Below the pieces are notes generated by a model. That model was given only the letters and a program-made list of their open reading frames with translations. It was not told the origin of the DNA and did not search any database. Source: Aeromonas veronii bv. veronii (GTDB lineage Bacteria; Pseudomonadota; Gammaproteobacteria; Enterobacterales; Aeromonadaceae). From it: a stretch of 64,000 nt of DNA. Positions 9,192-18,252 of this stretch are shown here, in pieces; within the stretch, counting starts at the first letter, position 1; every line of letters begins with the position of its first letter. The translations under genes and the position numbers were made by a program. The stretch is from contig NZ_CDDK01000007.1 of the NCBI RefSeq assembly GCF_000820225.1, positions 85,710 through 149,709 of the forward strand. Direction: 5' to 3'.

Positions 9192-9219
9192 ATTTATGGG
9201 CCCTGTAGGGCCCATAAAT
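9192..9219. terminator. Bidirectional hairpin between potE and pyrI
   Basis: ATTTATGGGCCC-TGTA-GGGCCCATAAAT is a perfect 12-bp stem with a 4-nt loop. It lies between the convergent potE and pyrI stops (pyrI ends only 4 nt away), so it probably terminates both transcripts. The T-tracts are short, being part of the stem. Confidence 0.75.
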
Positions 9220-9222
9220 CTA

Positions 9223-9687
9223 TCAGTAACGCTCGCTGACGATGTCCTGAGTGAAGGACTTCTCGCAATATTTGCACTTCATCCGCACCACGCCTTTCAC
9301 TTCGCGCACCCGGAAGTAGCTGTCAACCGGCTCGTTATGGGAGATGCAGTTGGAGTTGGGACAGTGGAACACCCCGGCGATGAACTCCGGCAGCTCCAGC
9401 TGGTGCTTCTTCACCACATTGAAGTCTTCGATGATGTTGACGGTCGCTTTCGGGGCGAACAGCGCCAGCTGGTTGGCTTGCTGTTCGGTCAGGCGGGTGT
9501 TCTCGATCTTGATGAGATCCTTCTTGCCCAGCGCGCCGGATTTCAGGTTGAAGCCGACGGTGATCCGCTCCTGGGTTTCGACCAGCTGGAACAGCTTGAG
9601 GATCTTGATGCCCTGGCCAGCGGGGATGTGATCGATGACGGAGCCGTGACGGATGGCTTCGACTTGCAGTTGGTTCTTGTCAGACAT
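9223..9687 (-). CDS. pyrI: Aspartate carbamoyltransferase regulatory subunit
   Basis: A 154-aa chain that binds the allosteric effectors CTP/UTP and ATP and assembles with PyrB trimers into the dodecameric holoenzyme. The four zinc cysteines are at C109, C114, C138 and C141, the same positions as in E. coli PyrI, and join the subunit to the catalytic chain. The N-terminal nucleotide-binding domain ([13 protein letters not shown]) is conserved. It lies 15 nt downstream of pyrB in the usual pyrBI order. Confidence 0.97.
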   Translation of the reverse strand: MSDKNQLQVEAIRHGSVIDHIPAGQGIKILKLFQLVETQERITVGFNLKSGALGKKDLIKIENTRLTEQQANQLALFAPKATVNIIEDFNVVKKHQLELPEFIAGVFHCPNSNCISHNEPVDSYFRVREVKGVVRMKCKYCEKSFTQDIVSERY

Positions 9688-9702
9688 GATATTCCCCTAA
9701 GC

Positions 9703-10623
9703 TCAGACAGTTTCGTTCAGTACTAGTGCCAGCAGCGCCTGGCGTGCATAGACCCCGTTCTCCGCCTGCTGGAAGTAGCAAGCGTGGGGAGTCTTGTCGA
9801 CCGCTACATCGATCTCGTCGACGCGGGGCAGGGGATGCAGGATCTTCATGGTGGGCTTGGCCCCTTCCAGAGTCGCCAGCTCCAGAATGAACTTGGCGGC
9901 CATGTGCTTGTATTCGGTCTCGTCGAAGCGCTCTTTCTGGACGCGGGTCATGTAGAGGATGTCCAGCTCCGGCATCACCTCTTCCATGGTCTGGTGGACG
10001 CTGAACTGGATACCCTTCTCTTCCAGCTCTTCGCAGATGTAGTCCGGCATCGCCAGCGCTTCCGGGGAGATGAAGAAGAAGCGGCAGTTGAACAGGCTGA
10101 GGGCCTGGGCCAGCGAGTGCACGGTGCGGCCATATTTCAGGTCACCGACGAAGGCGACGTTGAGGTTGTCCAGACGACCCTGGGTCTCATGGATGGTGAA
10201 CAGGTCGAGCAGGGTCTGGCTCGGATGCTGGTTGGAGCCGTCGCCGCCGTTGATGACCGGCACGCGGGAGAACTCGGAGGCCAGACGGGCCGCGCCCTCT
10301 TTCGGGTGGCGCATCACCACCGCATCCGAGTAGGAGCCGATGATCTTGATGGAGTCAGCCAGCGTCTCGCCCTTCTTGGCGCTGGTGTTGCCACCGTCGG
10401 CGAAGCCGATGATGTTGCCGCCAAGGCGCTGTACCGCGGTCTCGAACGAGAGGCGGGTGCGGGTGGAGGCTTCAAAGAAGCAGCTGGCAACCAGCTTGTC
10501 TTTCAACAGGCTGGTGTCAGGTTCAGCCTTCAACCGTTGTGCGGTTGAGACTACCAGTTCCATTTCTGACCGGGTCAGGTCCGAAATGGAGATGACATGT
10601 TTCTTATAGAGTGGATTGGTCAT
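9703..10623 (-). CDS. pyrB: Aspartate carbamoyltransferase catalytic subunit
   Basis: A 306-aa enzyme that joins carbamoyl phosphate and aspartate, the committed step of pyrimidine synthesis. The start MTNPLYKKH matches the E. coli N-terminus; a longer frame to 10665 would add residues without homology. STRTR (53-57) and HPLPRVDEI are carbamoyl-phosphate and aspartate binding motifs, and [12 protein letters not shown] is also conserved. Expression is probably governed by the attenuator and leader peptide immediately upstream. Confidence 0.97.
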   Translation of the reverse strand: MTNPLYKKHVISISDLTRSEMELVVSTAQRLKAEPDTSLLKDKLVASCFFEASTRTRLSFETAVQRLGGNIIGFADGGNTSAKKGETLADSIKIIGSYSDAVVMRHPKEGAARLASEFSRVPVINGGDGSNQHPSQTLLDLFTIHETQGRLDNLNVAFVGDLKYGRTVHSLAQALSLFNCRFFFISPEALAMPDYICEELEEKGIQFSVHQTMEEVMPELDILYMTRVQKERFDETEYKHMAAKFILELATLEGAKPTMKILHPLPRVDEIDVAVDKTPHACYFQQAENGVYARQALLALVLNETV

Positions 10624-10798
10624 CGTCTGCATTCCCTTTGACATCATTGGAGGTTTTTCGGGCACAAAAAAAAGCCCCTGAAACAGGGGCTTTTTTTAAA
10701 AATAACTGGGGATCGTTGGGGTGGGAACCGGAAACAACGGGGCCGCTCTGGTGCGCACCACCCGTCTGCAAGGCTGTTTTCTGAATCAAAAACTGCAT
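10604..10798 (-). CDS. pyrL: PyrL-type pyrBI leader peptide
   Basis: A 64-codon frame that starts 27 nt after the predicted pyrBI transcription start region, runs through the attenuator hairpin and ends 20 nt inside pyrB. It contains GAFFC where the coding strand crosses the terminator, the same short motif seen in E. coli PyrL (44 aa). In E. coli, translation of PyrL close behind RNA polymerase at low UTP prevents the terminator from forming. Here the leader is longer and overlaps the pyrB start, so translational coupling to pyrB is also possible. The ribosome-binding site is weak (GGGACGAAACG before ATG). Confidence 0.65.
   Translation of the reverse strand: MQFLIQKTALQTGGAHQSGPVVSGSHPNDPQLFLKKAPVSGAFFCARKTSNDVKGNADDDQSTL
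10666..10697 (-). terminator. pyrBI attenuator
   Basis: On the minus strand AAAAAAAGCCCCTG-TTT-CAGGGGC is followed by eight T residues. This is a classic intrinsic terminator inside the transcribed leader, 43 nt before the pyrB start and overlapped by the leader peptide frame. UTP-sensitive attenuation is known for pyrBI of enteric bacteria and is inferred here. Confidence 0.9.
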
Positions 10799-10831
10799 CG
10801 TTTCGTCCCGACCTTTTTCAAAACCGGACAG

Positions 10832-10859
10832 ATTATAGGGCCGCTTTTTTAATTGTCAA
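10832..10859 (-). promoter_or_regulatory. pyrBI promoter
   Basis: On the minus strand a consensus -35 TTGACA (10859-10854) and a consensus -10 TATAAT (10837-10832) are separated by 16 bp. It points to the leader peptide and pyrBI. This is the best sigma-70 match noticed in the window. Confidence 0.85.
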
Positions 10860-10897
10860 AATTTTATTTCCGATGCCAATTTCAGCATGAAAAACGT

Positions 10898-11440
10898 TTA
10901 AGTGGCGGAAACATGACGACAAATCCACACCTTGTGCGTCTCTTGCAGCGATTCCCCATCGCGGACCATGGCGCGCAAATAACCGAGTCTGTGGTGTCCT
11001 TCCAGCAGGCAGTAGGGGCGGGGCAGGGGATGACCGTTCGGGTAGCTGGAACCCTCTTCCGGCACCAGCACGATGACAGGTTCGGGCCAGGTGCCGTCGT
11101 TCAGCATCTTCTCGCCGAGCCAGGAGCGGCGGACATACCGGTTGCTGCGCAGCATCTCGCCCCAGCGCTCGATCACCTCCATATGGCGGGAGTCCACCTG
11201 ATCCACCAGTTGCGCGGTGGGCCAGCTTTCACAGGTGAACTGATGGCTGGCGAGATCGATAAAGCTCCAGTTGGACTCAAAACCGCGCCAATGACGGTAA
11301 ATCCACTGGGAGAGCACATTTTCAGGAATAAAGGGCACCAGCGGCGCGACCCGTTCAAGATAGGCGGGCAGGGCCTCTGTCTTGCGTTCATCCCTGAAGT
11401 TGAGGGGCGCCAGTTGTTGGAGCAGTCGGTAATTGAGCAT
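10898..11440 (-). CDS. Hypothetical protein with a ParB-like EGHHR motif
   Basis: A 180-aa soluble protein. Start at 11440 (MLNYRLLQQL) is chosen because GGGAGG lies about 7 nt upstream; a longer frame begins at 11467. Near the C-terminus LLEGHHRLGYLRAM resembles the (D/E)GHHR segment of ParB/sulfiredoxin-like folds, which bind or cleave nucleotides. The rest is rich in tryptophan and charged residues and is not recognisable. It stands alone, divergent from tRNA-Trp and upstream of the pyrBI promoter region. The ParB-like link is tentative. Confidence 0.7.
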   Translation of the reverse strand: MLNYRLLQQLAPLNFRDERKTEALPAYLERVAPLVPFIPENVLSQWIYRHWRGFESNWSFIDLASHQFTCESWPTAQLVDQVDSRHMEVIERWGEMLRSNRYVRRSWLGEKMLNDGTWPEPVIVLVPEEGSSYPNGHPLPRPYCLLEGHHRLGYLRAMVRDGESLQETHKVWICRHVSAT

Positions 11441-11597
11441 AAGTGGCCTCCCGGTACCTGATTTCACCCTACCCCCATTTGTGTCCCATTCCTACCCCGG
11501 CAGGGCTGCAAATACAGCAAGTTATCCCGCTTTGCTGCACAAACAACCGCGACTTGTTCGGGATTTGTGCAATCACATCGAAAGCGTAAAAAAAGCC

Positions 11598-11625
11598 TTT
11601 ACCTTTGATCTCCACTTTGTATACT
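11598..11625 (+). promoter_or_regulatory. tRNA-Trp promoter
   Basis: TTTACC and TATACT are spaced by 16 bp and followed by the GC-rich discriminator ACGCC, a pattern typical of growth-rate and stringently controlled stable-RNA promoters. The predicted start lies about 10 nt before the tRNA. Confidence 0.65.
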
Positions 11626-11641
11626 ACGCCTCGTTTGTTGC

Positions 11642-11718
11642 AGGGGCGTAGTTCCAATTGGTAGAACAGCGGTCTCCAAAACCGATGGTTGCGGGTTCGA
11701 GTCCTGCCGCCCCTGCCA
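11642..11718 (+). tRNA. trpT: tRNA-Trp (anticodon CCA)
   Basis: A 77-nt cloverleaf. Acceptor stem AGGGGCG pairs with CGCCCCT, the anticodon loop reads CTCCAAA (anticodon CCA) and the T-arm has GGTTCGAGTCC. The terminal CCA is encoded. It closely resembles E. coli tRNA-Trp. It is a single gene with its own promoter and terminator. Confidence 0.98.
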
Positions 11719-11727
11719 TTTTCAGAG

Positions 11728-11752
11728 AGGCCAGCTCATTGAGCTGGCCTTT
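11728..11752 (+). terminator. Terminator of tRNA-Trp
   Basis: AGGCCAGCTC-ATT-GAGCTGGCCT is a 10-bp perfect stem, followed by TTTCG, starting 10 nt after the tRNA 3' end. Confidence 0.8.
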
Positions 11753-11862
11753 CGCATTTCCGGCGTTCGCCCATTTATCCACCTCTCCTTTCTCTTCTCC
11801 TTCTTGCCGCTAGCCCTCGGTGACTGTGGCCACATTGATCTCTATGTCTGCCGCAAGAGCGT

Positions 11863-12735
11863 TCAATGTGCAGCAACCCGCTGTTTCAGGACGGTGACCA
11901 GCCGCTGGTGGCGGGCGGGGAGCGGCCACTCGGCGCGGTAGATCAGCCAGAGGGTGTCGATCACTTCAATGCTGCTCTGGATCACCCGGATCTTCTCCTG
12001 GTGGGCAAAGGCGGTGACGGCGAAGCGGGGCAGCACGGTAAAGCCGAGGCCGCGGGCGACCGGCTCCAGGATCAGGCCGATCTGGTTGGTAAAGCCGCGC
12101 TGCGGGATCTCGTCAACGCGCTGGCCGGGGTAGCGTCGTCCCAACAGGCGTTGTGCCATGCTGCGGCCATCCGGATGGTCGATAAAGCCGAGCTGACAGA
12201 GGTGCTGCCAGCTCTGCTCCTCGCCGTCGTTGGGCACCACCAGACAGAGGGGTTCGCGGGCGAAGGGCTCGGCGGCGATGCTGGGGTGCTCCGGCGGTTG
12301 ATCCACCAGTCCCAGATCGCTACGCCCTGCCAGTACCGCCTGCACTATGTCGGGGGTGGGGGCGAAACGGTGCTGGATGGTGAGTCCGGTGTGCTCCTGT
12401 TGCTGGTCGAGCAGCAGGGGATAGAGCAGCAGGCCGATGCTGCCGGGGGTGGTGAGGGTGATGGCGCCGCGGTGAGGGTCATCGTCAGAGAGGCGCGCTC
12501 GCAGCTGTTCGGCGGCCTGTGCCTGCTGGCGGGCGAAGTCGAGCAGCACCAGCCCGCGCGGAGTGAGCTCCAGCTGACGGGGCTTGCGCAGCAGCAGGGG
12601 GCCGAATTCGGCCTCGAGACGCGAGATATGCTGACTGACGGCGGCCTGGGTGAGATCCAGCCGCTCGGCGGCACGGGTAAAACTGCCGGTTTCATGCACC
12701 ACCACCAGGGTATGGAGCCAGAGTGGATTAACCAT
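11863..12735 (-). CDS. LysR-family transcriptional regulator
   Basis: A 290-aa regulator. The N-terminal winged helix-turn-helix spans about residues 1-60, with SFTRAAERLDLTQAAVSQHI as the recognition region. The rest is a periplasmic-binding-like effector domain (from about 90), including the SDLGLVD segment. It is divergent from the VOC protein gene, with about 100 bp between the starts, the usual LysR arrangement, so control of that neighbour is likely. The effector is unknown. Confidence 0.93.
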   Translation of the reverse strand: MVNPLWLHTLVVVHETGSFTRAAERLDLTQAAVSQHISRLEAEFGPLLLRKPRQLELTPRGLVLLDFARQQAQAAEQLRARLSDDDPHRGAITLTTPGSIGLLLYPLLLDQQQEHTGLTIQHRFAPTPDIVQAVLAGRSDLGLVDQPPEHPSIAAEPFAREPLCLVVPNDGEEQSWQHLCQLGFIDHPDGRSMAQRLLGRRYPGQRVDEIPQRGFTNQIGLILEPVARGLGFTVLPRFAVTAFAHQEKIRVIQSSIEVIDTLWLIYRAEWPLPARHQRLVTVLKQRVAAH

Positions 12736-12835
12736 AAATTTAATTTATGCCTTCCATTAGTTTGACCTTATTTTTCATTATGTCGCCCCTTCCTATCATG
12801 TCACCTGTTTCCCACACACAATTTCAAGGTGACGT

Positions 12836-13333
12836 ATGACTTACCCGCGCAACTTCTCCCACATCGGCATCACGGTGACTGACCTCGACAAAGCGGTCGA
12901 GTTCTATACCAAGGTGATGGGCTGGTATCTCATCATGCCGGCCACCACCATCAGCGAGGATGACTCTGCCATCGGCGTGATGTGCAACGACGTGTTCGGC
13001 CCGGGCTGGGGTTGTTTTCGCATCGCCCACCTCTCTACCGGCGACAAGATCGGCATCGAACTGTTCGAGTTCCCCAACAGCGAGCGCCGTGAGAACAACT
13101 TCGAATTCTGGAAGAGCGGGGTGTTCCACTTCAGCGTGCAGGATCCGGATGTCGAGGGGCTGGCGGCGCGCATCGTCGCGGCGGGCGGCAAGCAGCGGAT
13201 GCCGGTACGCGAGTACTACCCGGGCGAGAAACCCTACCGCATGGTCTACATGGAAGATCCCTTCGGCAATATCGTCGAGATCTACAGCCACAGCTATGAG
13301 CTGACCTACTCCGCCGGTGCATATCAGGGGTAA
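12836..13333 (+). CDS. VOC (glyoxalase/bleomycin-resistance fold) protein
   Basis: A 165-aa protein with two beta-alpha-beta-beta-beta modules. NFSHIGITVTDLDKAVEFY opens the first module, with a histidine in the usual metal position. GVFHFSVQDPDVEGL opens the second, and MVYMEDPFGNIVEIYSHS ends with a metal-ligand glutamate. These features indicate a metal-dependent lyase, isomerase or dioxygenase-like enzyme, but the substrate cannot be read from sequence. AAGGTGACGT precedes the ATG. It is probably controlled by the divergent LysR protein. Confidence 0.85.
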   Translation: MTYPRNFSHIGITVTDLDKAVEFYTKVMGWYLIMPATTISEDDSAIGVMCNDVFGPGWGCFRIAHLSTGDKIGIELFEFPNSERRENNFEFWKSGVFHFSVQDPDVEGLAARIVAAGGKQRMPVREYYPGEKPYRMVYMEDPFGNIVEIYSHSYELTYSAGAYQG

Positions 13334-13337
13334 GTGA

Positions 13338-13359
13338 CAGGCCGCCTTCGGGCGGCCTG
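13338..13359 (+). terminator. Terminator after the VOC gene
   Basis: CAGGCCGCC-TTCG-GGCGGCCTG is a 9-bp stem closed by a UUCG tetraloop, 4 nt after the stop. The downstream T content is modest (CTGCTTTG). Confidence 0.7.
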
Positions 13360-13540
13360 CTGCTTTGTTGTTACAAGAGTCAGTAGCATGGAATAGCGAT
13401 CTGGTTCACACGAATAGCGCGTTCTGTTGTTGATAGATGGGAAAATATACAGATTCACTAAAGTCTGTTCATATTGCGGCCGATAGCCTTTGATACATCA
13501 GGGTTTTCCCTGCCTGACACAACAACAAGGATTCGTCGTC

Positions 13541-15433
13541 ATGACCCTCTCTCTGCGCGGCAAGCTGCTGGCCACCAGTCTTGGCGTAGTGCTGCTGATG
13601 GCATCACTGCTCGGCATCGTTGCCTTTCACACCCTAAAATCCCGCACCATGAGCGCCATCCAGAGCGAGGCGGTCAACTATGGACACGCCTACTCGGTCG
13701 CCATCGGCGAATGGATGACGGATCGCAAGAACACCGTCCATGCGCTGGTCAACCTGATCAGCGATAACCCCCAAGCCGAGCTGGTGCCCCACCTGAAGCA
13801 GGCCTATACCTCCGGTGGGTTCGGGCTCACCTATTTTGGCTCCGCGCAGGGGGTGATGACCCGGCAGGATCCCTCCCTCAACACCGGCAACTATGACCCG
13901 CGCGAGCGCCCCTGGTATCAGGATGCGGTGAAAGCGGGGCAGCTGATCGTCACCGCCCCCTATGTCAGCGTCACCATGCAGAAGCTGGTGGTCACTCTTT
14001 CCGAGCCGGTGCGCCATCAGGGCGAGCTGGTCGGTGCTGTGGGGGCCAACCTGGCGCTCGACAAGCTGATCGACGAAGTGCTGGCGATGAAGGTGCAGGG
14101 TGAGGGCTATGCCATGCTGCTGGACAGCAGCGGCCTCATCGTCGGCCATCCGCAGAAGGATTTGGCGCTCAAGCCCATCGCCGAGCTGGCGCCGGGACTC
14201 TCTGCCTCCACCTTCCAGCAGTGGGGCCGTGAAAACAGCGAGCTGCACGCCGCCACCCTCGACGGGCGGGATGTGCTGCTGGCGGTACAACCGGTACCGG
14301 GCACCGACTGGCTGCTGGCCATGGTGATGTATCGCGATGTGCTGGAGGCGCCGCTCAGCAGTCTGCTGTGGGAGCTGGTGGGGCTGACCCTGGTGCTGAT
14401 GCTGGTGTTCAGTGCCCTGCTCACCGCCACCTTCAAATACCTGTTCGCCGATCTCGGTCGGGTCGCGCACGCTCTGCACGACATCGCCCACGGCGAGGGG
14501 GATCTCACCGTTCACATCAACACCCACAGCAAGGATGAGGTGGGTCAGCTGGCCCAGAACTTCAACCAGTTCGTGGCGCGGCTGCACGGTATCGTCAGCC
14601 GGTTGCGGGATGTGACCGTCGAGCTGGCGGCCCAGTCCCGTGCCCAGGCGGCCGGGGCGCAGGCTCGCAGTCAGCGGGTGCGCCAGCAGCAGGACGAGAT
14701 CGTGATGGTGGCGACCGCGGTGACCGAGATGGCCTCCGCGACCCAGGAGATCGCCGGTAACGCCGAGTTTGCCGCCACCACCGCCACCGATGCGGTCGCA
14801 CTGGCGGTCGCCGGCCAATCCCAGGTTGGCCAGAGTCAGCGCAGCATTACCGGTCTGGCGGACGAAGTGGCCGATGCCAGCCAGATCATCAATGAGCTCG
14901 ACAGCCATGCCCAGAAGATCAGCGGCATTCTGGCGACCATCAGCGGCATCGCCGAGCAGACCAACCTGCTGGCACTCAACGCCGCCATCGAGGCGGCGCG
15001 GGCCGGTGAGCAGGGGCGCGGTTTTGCGGTAGTCGCGGACGAGGTGCGGGTGCTGTCACGCCGTACCCACGACTCCACCGACGAGATCCAGCAGATGATC
15101 GAAACCCTGCAACAGACCACCCGTCGCGCCGTGGGCGGCATGGAGACCAGCCGTCAGCTGGCGGGTACCAGCGTCGAGGATGCGGAAGCGGCCAACCAGA
15201 GCCTTGCCCGGATCAACGAGGCGATCGGCTCCATCAGCGACATGGCGACCCAGATCGCCGCAGCGGCCGAGGAGCAGACTTCGGTGACCGGCGAGATCAG
15301 CCGCAATACCGAGAATATCCGCCACGTCTCGCAAGAGCTGGCCGAGCAGGCGGGCAACGAGGCGGCGCAGGCGGCGGAACTCAAGTCGTTGACCGAGCGG
15401 CTGGAGCAGGAGATCGGCCGCTTCCGGCTCTGA
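13541..15433 (+). CDS. Methyl-accepting chemotaxis protein with a Cache sensor domain
   Basis: A 630-aa transmembrane chemoreceptor. The start at 13541 ([10 protein letters not shown]) has AAGG about 10 nt upstream; a frame from 13490 is less likely. A first membrane helix spans about residues 10-28 and a periplasmic dCache-like domain about 35-270, with [13 protein letters not shown] and [15 protein letters not shown] typical of that fold. A second helix (about 272-295) and a HAMP domain follow. The signalling hairpin includes [18 protein letters not shown] (near 470) and [10 protein letters not shown], the universal MCP tip that binds CheA/CheW. The ligand is unknown; dCache receptors often bind amino acids. 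No chemotaxis genes adjoin it. Confidence 0.95.
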   Translation: MTLSLRGKLLATSLGVVLLMASLLGIVAFHTLKSRTMSAIQSEAVNYGHAYSVAIGEWMTDRKNTVHALVNLISDNPQAELVPHLKQAYTSGGFGLTYFGSAQGVMTRQDPSLNTGNYDPRERPWYQDAVKAGQLIVTAPYVSVTMQKLVVTLSEPVRHQGELVGAVGANLALDKLIDEVLAMKVQGEGYAMLLDSSGLIVGHPQKDLALKPIAELAPGLSASTFQQWGRENSELHAATLDGRDVLLAVQPVPGTDWLLAMVMYRDVLEAPLSSLLWELVGLTLVLMLVFSALLTATFKYLFADLGRVAHALHDIAHGEGDLTVHINTHSKDEVGQLAQNFNQFVARLHGIVSRLRDVTVELAAQSRAQAAGAQARSQRVRQQQDEIVMVATAVTEMASATQEIAGNAEFAATTATDAVALAVAGQSQVGQSQRSITGLADEVADASQIINELDSHAQKISGILATISGIAEQTNLLALNAAIEAARAGEQGRGFAVVADEVRVLSRRTHDSTDEIQQMIETLQQTTRRAVGGMETSRQLAGTSVEDAEAANQSLARINEAIGSISDMATQIAAAAEEQTSVTGEISRNTENIRHVSQELAEQAGNEAAQAAELKSLTERLEQEIGRFRL

Positions 15434-15455
15434 CATCCCGCCACTCCAGCAACAG

Positions 15456-15481
15456 AAAGGGCAGCCCGCGGGCTGCCCTTT
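15456..15481. terminator. Bidirectional terminator between chemoreceptor and blc
   Basis: A perfect 26-nt palindrome, AAAGGGCAGCCCG then its complement, between two convergent genes. It ends in a T-run on both strands. Confidence 0.85.
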
Positions 15482-15498
15482 GTTATTTCACGACTGGC

Positions 15499-16011
15499 TT
15501 AAGGGGTCTGTTTGACCCAGATAAGCTGGTCGGTGGCAAAGCCCAGCGACTTCGCCTTGGCGACCAGCGCATCCACCTTCGCCTTGGGCGGGTTGGGTGA
15601 GCGGGAGAGGATCCAGAGGTAGTCGTGGTTGTAGCTGGTCACCAGCGAGAGCTGGTAATCGGGGTCGAGGTCGATGACGTTGTAGCCGCCGTAGAAGGGG
15701 CCGAAGAAACTCACCTTGAGCCGCGCCTCGTCCGGGTTGCCGACGAAGTAGGCCTTGCCCTCGGCTTCGCGCCAGCTGCCATCGCTCTGCTTGCCGCGGT
15801 TGAGCACCTTGACGCCGCCATCGTCCCGCAGGCTGTAGGTGGCGCTCACCTGCTCCAGCCCCCGCTCGAAGCTGTGGTCGAGGCGGGCGATTTCGTACCA
15901 GGTGCCAAGATAACGATCGAGCTGGAAGCCGGTAACGGGGCGAATGCCATCGGCAATCCCGGTACAGGCCGTCAGCAGCAAAGCGGTGAACAGGCAAAGC
16001 AGTGAACGCAT
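15499..16011 (-). CDS. blc: Outer-membrane lipoprotein lipocalin
   Basis: A 170-aa lipocalin. The signal peptide ends in the lipobox LTAC with the lipidated cysteine at C16. GTWYEIARLDHSFERG (from residue 36) is the lipocalin signature and NHDYLWILSRSPN is the second conserved region. E. coli Blc binds lysophospholipids and fatty acids at the inner face of the outer membrane. The gene is 17 nt downstream of the AraC-type regulator gene on the same strand and could be co-transcribed with it. Confidence 0.93.
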   Translation of the reverse strand: MRSLLCLFTALLLTACTGIADGIRPVTGFQLDRYLGTWYEIARLDHSFERGLEQVSATYSLRDDGGVKVLNRGKQSDGSWREAEGKAYFVGNPDEARLKVSFFGPFYGGYNVIDLDPDYQLSLVTSYNHDYLWILSRSPNPPKAKVDALVAKAKSLGFATDQLIWVKQTP

Positions 16012-16028
16012 AAGTAATCCCTCTCTTG

Positions 16029-16931
16029 TTATCCCTCAATGATGCGCAGCTGGCCATCCCGGAAGCGGGAGGCCTGATCTGTCGGCGTGCTGCCGAAGAA
16101 GCGCTTGTACTCCCGGCTGAACTGGGAGTTGCTCTCGTAACCGACTCTGGCCGCCGCGGTGCCCGCCTTGATGCCGTCGTGCAGCATCATCATCCGCGCC
16201 TTGTGGAGGCGAAACGACTTGATGTACTGCAGCGGCGAAGTGGCAGTGACCGCCTTGAAGTGGTGGTGAAAGGCGGAGACGCTCATGTTCACCTCCCGCG
16301 CCAGCTCCTCCATGGTGAGGTTGTCGGCATAACGGGACTCTATCATACGCAGCACCCGGGCGATCTGGCCCACATGGTTGTGGCGATTGGCGAGCGCTTG
16401 CAGCGCCGGGCCGCCCCCCTCGGTGAGGGCGTGGAACAGCATCTCGCGCACCGTCTGCGGCCCCAGCACCCTGGCGTGCAGCGGGTTGTCCATCAGCTCG
16501 ATCAGTCGCTCGGCAGCGCAAAACATGGTTTCGGACAGGGGGACCGAGTGGACGCCGCTCTTTTGCGGCGCGGGGGCGGGCAGGGCATCGCCCAGCTCCA
16601 GCAGCAGCTCTTGCAGGGTGACCAGATCGATCTCGATGGTAAAACCGATAAGCGGCTGCTCGGGGGAGGCGAAGCACTCGCACTCGCAGGGGAGCGGCAG
16701 GGTCATCAGCAGATAGTGGTTGGGGTCGTAGCGAAACACTTGATCCGCCAGATAACCCACCTTGTGTCCCTGCAGGATAACGATCATCCGCGGTTGGTAG
16801 AGCACCGGGGTGCGGCCATGGTGCTCGGTGGTATAGATGAGGTTGACCTGTTTCACCGGTGATGGGGTGATGCCGGGGGCGGTGACGTGGCGGGTCAATC
16901 TGGTTGCGAGGTCGCTGTAACGGTTTTGCAT
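16029..16931 (-). CDS. yqhC: AraC-family regulator, YqhC type
   Basis: A 300-aa regulator from a start at 16931 (MQNRYSDLAT); an in-frame ATG at 16985 would add 18 residues. The N-terminal part (PRMIVILQGHKVGYLAD) is the AraC N-terminal domain of the YqhC group. Two helix-turn-helix motifs occupy the last 100 residues (TMEELAREVNMSVSAFHHHF and RVGYESNSQFSREYKR). It is divergent from yqhD with about 155 bp between the starts. In E. coli YqhC activates yqhD in response to reactive aldehydes, and the same pairing is inferred here. Confidence 0.9.
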   Translation of the reverse strand: MQNRYSDLATRLTRHVTAPGITPSPVKQVNLIYTTEHHGRTPVLYQPRMIVILQGHKVGYLADQVFRYDPNHYLLMTLPLPCECECFASPEQPLIGFTIEIDLVTLQELLLELGDALPAPAPQKSGVHSVPLSETMFCAAERLIELMDNPLHARVLGPQTVREMLFHALTEGGGPALQALANRHNHVGQIARVLRMIESRYADNLTMEELAREVNMSVSAFHHHFKAVTATSPLQYIKSFRLHKARMMMLHDGIKAGTAAARVGYESNSQFSREYKRFFGSTPTDQASRFRDGQLRIIEG

Positions 16932-17088
16932 GGGCGCTCTTTGATTCGACAGTTCCGGTTTTCGCTGCTTTGTAGAAATAGGCAAGAATCAAGCAGGATG
17001 TTGTCTTGATGGTAGGGTGTTTCTGGAGAAAAATGCAATCACGATTTCGCGGCCAGGCCGCCCTGACTATCAGAAGAAGGCAATGTCG

Positions 17089-18252
17089 ATGAACAACTTT
17101 ACTCTCCATACCCCGACCAAAATCCTGTTCGGCCAAGGGCAGATCGCCCAGCTGCGCGAGCAGCTTCCGAGCGACGCCCGCGTCATGATCACCTACGGCG
17201 GTGGCAGCGTGGTACGCAGCGGCTTGCTGGAGCAGATCCGCAACGAGCTGGCTGGCATGACCCTGTTTGAATTTGGCGGCATCGAGCCGAACCCGGCCTA
17301 CGAGACCCTGATGGGCGCCGTGGAGCTGGCCCGTGCCGAGCGTGTCGACTTCCTGCTCGCCGTTGGCGGTGGCTCCGTGCTCGATGGTACCAAGTTTATC
17401 GCCGCTGCTGCGCACTACGATCTGGCCAAGGATCCCTGGCACATTCTCGAAACCGTCGGCAGCGAAGTGCGTTCTGCCATCCCGCTTGGTTCAGTGCTGA
17501 CCCTGCCGGCGACCGGTTCCGAAATGAACATGGGCGCCGTCATCACCCGTCGCAGCAGTGGCGACAAGGTGCACTTCTTCTCGCCGTTCGTGATGCCGCG
17601 CTTCGCCGTGCTGGATCCGGTGCTCACCTACACCCTGCCCGAGCGTCAGGTGGCGAACGGGGTAGTTGATGCTTTCGTCCACATCGTGGAGCAGTACCTC
17701 ACCTATCCGGTTAATGCCAAGGTGCAGGATCGCTTCGCTGAAGGCTTGCTGCTGACCCTGATCGAAGAGGGCCCCAAGGCGCTGGCCGAGCCGCACAACT
17801 ACGAGGTACGCGCCAACATCATGTGGAGCGCCACCATGGCGTTGAACGGCCTGATCGGTGCCGGTGTGCCGCAGGACTGGGCCACTCACATGTTGGGTCA
17901 CGAACTGACCGCCCTGCATGGCCTCGACCACGCCCAGACTCTGGCGGTGGTGCTGCCTGCCCTGCTGCAGGCCAAGCGCAAACAGAAACATGCCAAGCTG
18001 CTGCAATACGCCGAGCGGGTGTGGGGTCTGAACAGCGGCAGCGAAGCGGAGCGCATCGACGATGCCATCGCCGCGACCCGCGACTTCTTCGAGCGGATGG
18101 GGGTCAAGACCCGTCTGCGTGACTACGGTCTCAAAGATCTGGGTATCGACACCCTGATCGGCAAGCTGGGTGAGCACGGTATGACCCGTCTGGGCGAGCA
18201 CAGCGATATCGATCTGGTGCAGAGCCAGCATATTTATGAAGCGGCCTGGTAA
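17089..18252 (+). CDS. yqhD: NADPH-dependent aldehyde reductase (iron-type alcohol dehydrogenase family)
   Basis: A 387-aa enzyme, the same length as E. coli YqhD, that reduces short-chain and toxic aldehydes such as glyoxal, acrolein and malondialdehyde. Start at 17089 (MNNFTLHTP) is preferred over ATG 17083 because AGAAGG lies 8 nt upstream. LLAVGGGSVLDGTK binds the nucleotide. The metal ligands fall at D194, H198, H267 and H281, exactly as in the E. coli enzyme. It is intact and divergent from its regulator. Confidence 0.95.
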   Translation: MNNFTLHTPTKILFGQGQIAQLREQLPSDARVMITYGGGSVVRSGLLEQIRNELAGMTLFEFGGIEPNPAYETLMGAVELARAERVDFLLAVGGGSVLDGTKFIAAAAHYDLAKDPWHILETVGSEVRSAIPLGSVLTLPATGSEMNMGAVITRRSSGDKVHFFSPFVMPRFAVLDPVLTYTLPERQVANGVVDAFVHIVEQYLTYPVNAKVQDRFAEGLLLTLIEEGPKALAEPHNYEVRANIMWSATMALNGLIGAGVPQDWATHMLGHELTALHGLDHAQTLAVVLPALLQAKRKQKHAKLLQYAERVWGLNSGSEAERIDDAIAATRDFFERMGVKTRLRDYGLKDLGIDTLIGKLGEHGMTRLGEHSDIDLVQSQHIYEAAW

